A stretch of 64,000 nt of DNA, from positions 62,001 through 126,000 of the forward strand of contig NZ_FRAR01000011.1 in the NCBI RefSeq assembly GCF_900142375.1. The letters run 5' to 3'. The notes under the pieces are model-generated. The model saw nothing but the letters and a program-made list of their open reading frames with translations, was not told where the DNA came from and searched no databases. Source of the DNA: Desulforamulus aeronauticus DSM 10349 (GTDB lineage: Bacteria > Bacillota > Desulfotomaculia > Desulfotomaculales > Desulfotomaculaceae). Made by a program: the position numbers and the translations under genes. Numbering within the stretch: position 1 is the stretch's first letter; each line of letters starts with the position of its first letter. This document shows positions 60,671 through 64,000 of this stretch, piece after piece.

Positions 60671-63600
60671 ATGAAAGGTTTACTAAGACCCCTTGAGTCT
60701 ACAATTGAATATCAAAAACTGCTGCAGGGACTAGAGAAAGGGTTTGACCAACAACTGGTGTTTGGACTGACCGGTTCCCAGCGTAGCTATCTATTTGCCG
60801 GGTTGAGCCATACCCGGCCTTCGGTGTTGGTGGTAACCCCCGGTGAAGCTGAGGCTGCCAACTTGGTGGATGATCTCACGTCCCTGTTACCCGGTGCTTC
60901 TATCCAACCCTTTCCGGTATGGCAAATGCTGCCCTACCAGGTGTTAGCTCACAGCAACGAAGTACTGGCCCAACGTTTGCGGGTATTGGAACTTTTGACT
61001 GCCGGGGAATCGGTGGTGGTGGTTACTTCGGTGGAGGCTTTGCTGCGTCGCTTATCTCCTCCGGAGGTGTTTCGCCGAGCCAAGATCGGCTTGTCTCTGG
61101 GTGAGCGGGTAGATTTGGAAAAATTACGCCGGGATTTTGTGGATCTCGGTTATGAACGGGTAGATTTGGTAGAAAGCCCCGGCCAATTTTCCAGCCGGGG
61201 TGGCATCATAGATGTCTATTCTATGACCGCCGCCGCCCCGGTGAGAATCGAATTCTTTGATGATGAAGTGGATTCCATCCGTCATTTTGATGTGGCTACT
61301 CAACGATCGCTGGATAAATTGAAACATATTTCAATTACTCCCTGTCGGGAACTGGTAATAACCCAGGAGGCTTGGCAGCGGTGTGAGGAAACCTACCAGA
61401 CAGAGTATAAGAATCACCTCAAGAAATTGCAACGAACCAGTTCTGTGGATGCTGTACACCAGTTATCTGTACAGGGTGCCATGACCCTGGAGCAAATTAA
61501 AAATAAAGCTCCCTTTGGGAGCCAGGAGCAGCTGCAAGCCTACTTTTATGCAGAGCCAGTAAGTTTAGTGGATTATTTTTACGAAAAACCCTTACTGCTG
61601 GTGGATGATCCTATTCGCTTTAAAGAAGTGGCGGAGAACATTCTCAAAGAACGAAATGAAACTTACACAGATTTACTGGCCAAGGGCAAAATACTGCCCG
61701 GGTATTTTAATAGTTACCTAGACTGGCGACAACTTCTGGCCCCGCTGGAACGAACCCAGGGTATTTATTGTTCCTTTTTGCCCCGACATCCTCAATATTT
61801 AACACCACAGAGCGTTGTTAACTTTCCGGCCAAGGCCATGCACAGCTTTTTGGGTCATGCCGAGGTGTTGGCGGATGAAATTCGGCACTGGCGTCGCCGG
61901 GGCTACGCGGTGGTCCTATTGGTGTCTGCAGATGAGCGGGCAGCCAATCTATTAAGGCTGCTCAAGGATGCTAAAATTGATGCCTTTCGGGTCAAAGGTC
62001 TGGACAATGAGGTGCGGGAAGGGAATGTGGTTATTACCGTAGGCAATTTAGCCAACGGTTTTGAACTCATCTCCGCCCGCTTGGTGGTTATTACCGATGC
62101 GGAAATTTTTGGTCAACGAAAAAAGGCCCGGAAACATCGCAGCCGTTCCGATGCTAAAATGGAGCCCTTGGCTGATTTAAAGGCCGGCGATTATGTGGTC
62201 CATGTCAACCATGGCATTGGGCGCTACCTGGGCATCATCACCCTGGATATTGGGGGGTTACAAAAGGACTACCTGCAGCTACAGTATGCCGGGGAAGATA
62301 AGCTCTACGTTCCCACCGACCAGGTGGGTCTGCTGCAGAAATACTTAGGTGCCGAGGCAGACCATCCTAAGCTATCGCGTTTGGGAGGTACAGAATGGTC
62401 TAAGGCCAAAGCCAAAGTGCGGGAAGCCGTTAAGGACATGGCCCAGGAATTGCTGGAGCTGTACGCCTCCCGCCAGACCGTGCAGGGTTATACCTTTTCG
62501 CCGGATACGCCGTGGCAAGGTGAATTTGAGGCACTCTTCCCCTACGAAGAAACGCCGGATCAACTGCGAGCTATAACCGAAGTAAAAAGAGATATGGAGA
62601 AATTGCAGCCTATGGACCGGCTGCTTTGCGGTGATGTGGGTTATGGCAAAACCGAGGTGGCCCTGCGGGCTGCCTTTAAAGCGGTTATGGATAACAAACA
62701 GGCAGCTGTGCTGGTGCCCACTACCATTCTGGCCCAGCAGCATTACAATACCTTCCGGGAGCGTTTTGCTAATTATCCGATACGGATTGAGATGTTGTCC
62801 CGTTTTCGTACGCCTAAGGAGCAGCGCCAGGTACTGGCCGGCCTAGCCATTGGTGAAGTGGATATTGTCATTGGGACCCATCGCTTGGTACAGGATGATA
62901 TTCTCTTTAAAGATTTGGGCTTGCTAGTGGTGGATGAAGAGCAGCGTTTTGGTGTCAGTCATAAGGAAAGATTGAAACAAATGCGCAAGAATGTGGATGT
63001 CCTGACTCTGACAGCCACTCCTATTCCTCGTACCCTGCATATGTCATTGGTGGGGGTGCGGGATACCAGTGTGTTGGAAACTCCTCCGGAGGAGCGTTTC
63101 CCGGTACAGACCTATGTACTGGAGGAGGATCCAGTGTTAATCCGTGAAGCACTCCGACGGGAAATGAATCGTGGCGGCCAGGTTTATTTTGTTCACAATC
63201 GAGTGGTGGATTTGGACCGGCTGGCTGGTTGGCTCCAGAGTTTGGTACCGGAGGCCCGAATTGCTGTGGCCCATGGTCAAATGAAGGAAGATGAACTGGA
63301 GCAGATTATGCTGGAATTTATGGATGGGGAATATGACGTGTTGGTTTGTACCACCATCGTGGAGACCGGCCTGGATATTACTAATGTCAATACATTAATT
63401 GTTAAAGAAGCCGATCATTTTGGTTTGTCCCAGCTTTATCAATTAAGAGGCAGGGTCGGGAGAACGAATCGTTTAGCCTATGCTTATTTTCTCTTCCGTC
63501 GGGATAAAGTGTTAACAGAGGTCAGCGAGCGGCGTTTATCCGCCATCCGCGAGTTTACGGAGTTTGGCTCTGGTTTTAAGATTGCTATGAGAGATTTGGA

Positions 63601-64000
63601 AATCCGAGGGGCGGGTAATATATTGGGAGCCCAACAGCATGGACATATCGCTGAGGTAGGTTTTGATCTCTACTGTCGTCTGTTGGAGGAAGCAGTGCAG
63701 GAAGCTCGGGGAGAGAAAGTGGAACAGGTGGTGGATACCTCGGTAGAGCTGCCGGTGGAAGCCTACATCGCTGATTCCTATGTACCAGACGCCAACCAGA
63801 AGGTAGAATTATATCGTCGTTTGGCCGCTATGAAAGAACCAATAGAAGTAGACGATTTGGCGGAAGAATTGGTGGATCGATACGGCGATTTGCCGGAAAG
63901 TGTTCAGGCTTTGTTGCAAGTAGCCCAGCTAAAAATTCTGGGTCGGCAGCTTAAAATTAAGAGTATCAGCCGTAATCAGGGAGCCTATCGGTTATTGTTT
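60671..64000 (+). CDS. mfd: Transcription-repair coupling factor Mfd, 3'-truncated by the window edge
   Basis: 1110 codons are visible with no stop; about 60-70 residues are missing relative to usual Mfd. ATG 60671 follows AGGAGTG. UvrB-like N-terminal module (QRSYLFAGL, FPVWQMLPYQ), RNA polymerase interaction domain near 480-540, then SF2 helicase with Walker A CGDVGYGKTEVAL (about residues 653-665), the DEEQRFG box near 755, TATPIPRTLHMSL and the TRG-like QLRGRVGRTNRLAYAYF. Frees DNA of stalled polymerase and recruits UvrA. Last gene of the conserved block. Confidence 0.96.
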   Translation, partial: MKGLLRPLESTIEYQKLLQGLEKGFDQQLVFGLTGSQRSYLFAGLSHTRPSVLVVTPGEAEAANLVDDLTSLLPGASIQPFPVWQMLPYQVLAHSNEVLAQRLRVLELLTAGESVVVVTSVEALLRRLSPPEVFRRAKIGLSLGERVDLEKLRRDFVDLGYERVDLVESPGQFSSRGGIIDVYSMTAAAPVRIEFFDDEVDSIRHFDVATQRSLDKLKHISITPCRELVITQEAWQRCEETYQTEYKNHLKKLQRTSSVDAVHQLSVQGAMTLEQIKNKAPFGSQEQLQAYFYAEPVSLVDYFYEKPLLLVDDPIRFKEVAENILKERNETYTDLLAKGKILPGYFNSYLDWRQLLAPLERTQGIYCSFLPRHPQYLTPQSVVNFPAKAMHSFLGHAEVLADEIRHWRRRGYAVVLLVSADERAANLLRLLKDAKIDAFRVKGLDNEVREGNVVITVGNLANGFELISARLVVITDAEIFGQRKKARKHRSRSDAKMEPLADLKAGDYVVHVNHGIGRYLGIITLDIGGLQKDYLQLQYAGEDKLYVPTDQVGLLQKYLGAEADHPKLSRLGGTEWSKAKAKVREAVKDMAQELLELYASRQTVQGYTFSPDTPWQGEFEALFPYEETPDQLRAITEVKRDMEKLQPMDRLLCGDVGYGKTEVALRAAFKAVMDNKQAAVLVPTTILAQQHYNTFRERFANYPIRIEMLSRFRTPKEQRQVLAGLAIGEVDIVIGTHRLVQDDILFKDLGLLVVDEEQRFGVSHKERLKQMRKNVDVLTLTATPIPRTLHMSLVGVRDTSVLETPPEERFPVQTYVLEEDPVLIREALRREMNRGGQVYFVHNRVVDLDRLAGWLQSLVPEARIAVAHGQMKEDELEQIMLEFMDGEYDVLVCTTIVETGLDITNVNTLIVKEADHFGLSQLYQLRGRVGRTNRLAYAYFLFRRDKVLTEVSERRLSAIREFTEFGSGFKIAMRDLEIRGAGNILGAQQHGHIAEVGFDLYCRLLEEAVQEARGEKVEQVVDTSVELPVEAYIADSYVPDANQKVELYRRLAAMKEPIEVDDLAEELVDRYGDLPESVQALLQVAQLKILGRQLKIKSISRNQGAYRLLF

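Overview
The window is about 64 kb of chromosome from an anaerobic, endospore-forming Firmicute. The content (2-oxoacid:ferredoxin oxidoreductase, sulfide-dependent homocysteine synthesis, SipL-like spore coat proteins, YabG, Gin, GerA-type receptors, T-box and S-box leaders) best fits the Peptococcaceae, Desulfotomaculum/Desulforamulus type. The genus is an inference from gene content, not a database match. No rRNA, tRNA, CRISPR array, prophage or intact insertion sequence was seen.

The backbone follows the Bacillus subtilis dnaX-to-mfd order: dnaX, ybaB, recR, bofA ... gin (csfB), yaaO-like decarboxylase, tmk, holB, ricT (yaaT), yabA, rsmI, abrB-like, metG, tatD, yabE-like genes, rsmA (ksgA), yabG ... 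ispE ... spoVG, glmU, prs ... rplY (ctc), pth ... mfd. Both ends are cut: dnaX lacks its 5' end and mfd its 3' end. Lineage-specific blocks sit between these genes: (1) a kor operon at 3.2-6.8 kb; (2) a five-gene germinant receptor operon on the minus strand at 6.9-12.3 kb; (3) a block at 28-40 kb of spore-envelope and unknown genes (CAP, SipL-like, SPOCS plus jelly-roll, two extra YbaB paralogs, subtilase, HMA-like); (4) a block at 49.5-58.2 kb with a SAM-regulated homocysteine operon, ferritin-like protein, threonine aldolase, SatP-type acetate transporter, an ECF sigma/DUF4179 pair and a PRC-barrel protein.

RNA regulation is dense. There is a methionine T-box before metG, a TPP riboswitch before a HAD phosphatase, a c-di-AMP (ydaO) riboswitch directly before a CAP-domain gene, and a SAM-I riboswitch before the homocysteine operon. 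Readable promoters include sigma-A sites before kor, metG and mfd, an apparently perfect sigma-H site before spoVG, and sigma-G and sigma-K candidates before spore genes.

Two features stand out. First, five genes lack a well-placed ATG/GTG/TTG but have a strong Shine-Dalgarno sequence a few bases before ATC, ATT, ATA or CTG. The threonine aldolase is the clearest case, with a stop codon just upstream of its conserved N-terminus. Second, three families of dispersed palindromic repeats fill the intergenic spaces. One of them, a MITE-like element ending in AAGTTTTTCTAA, abuts the Shine-Dalgarno sequence of at least five genes in a fixed orientation.
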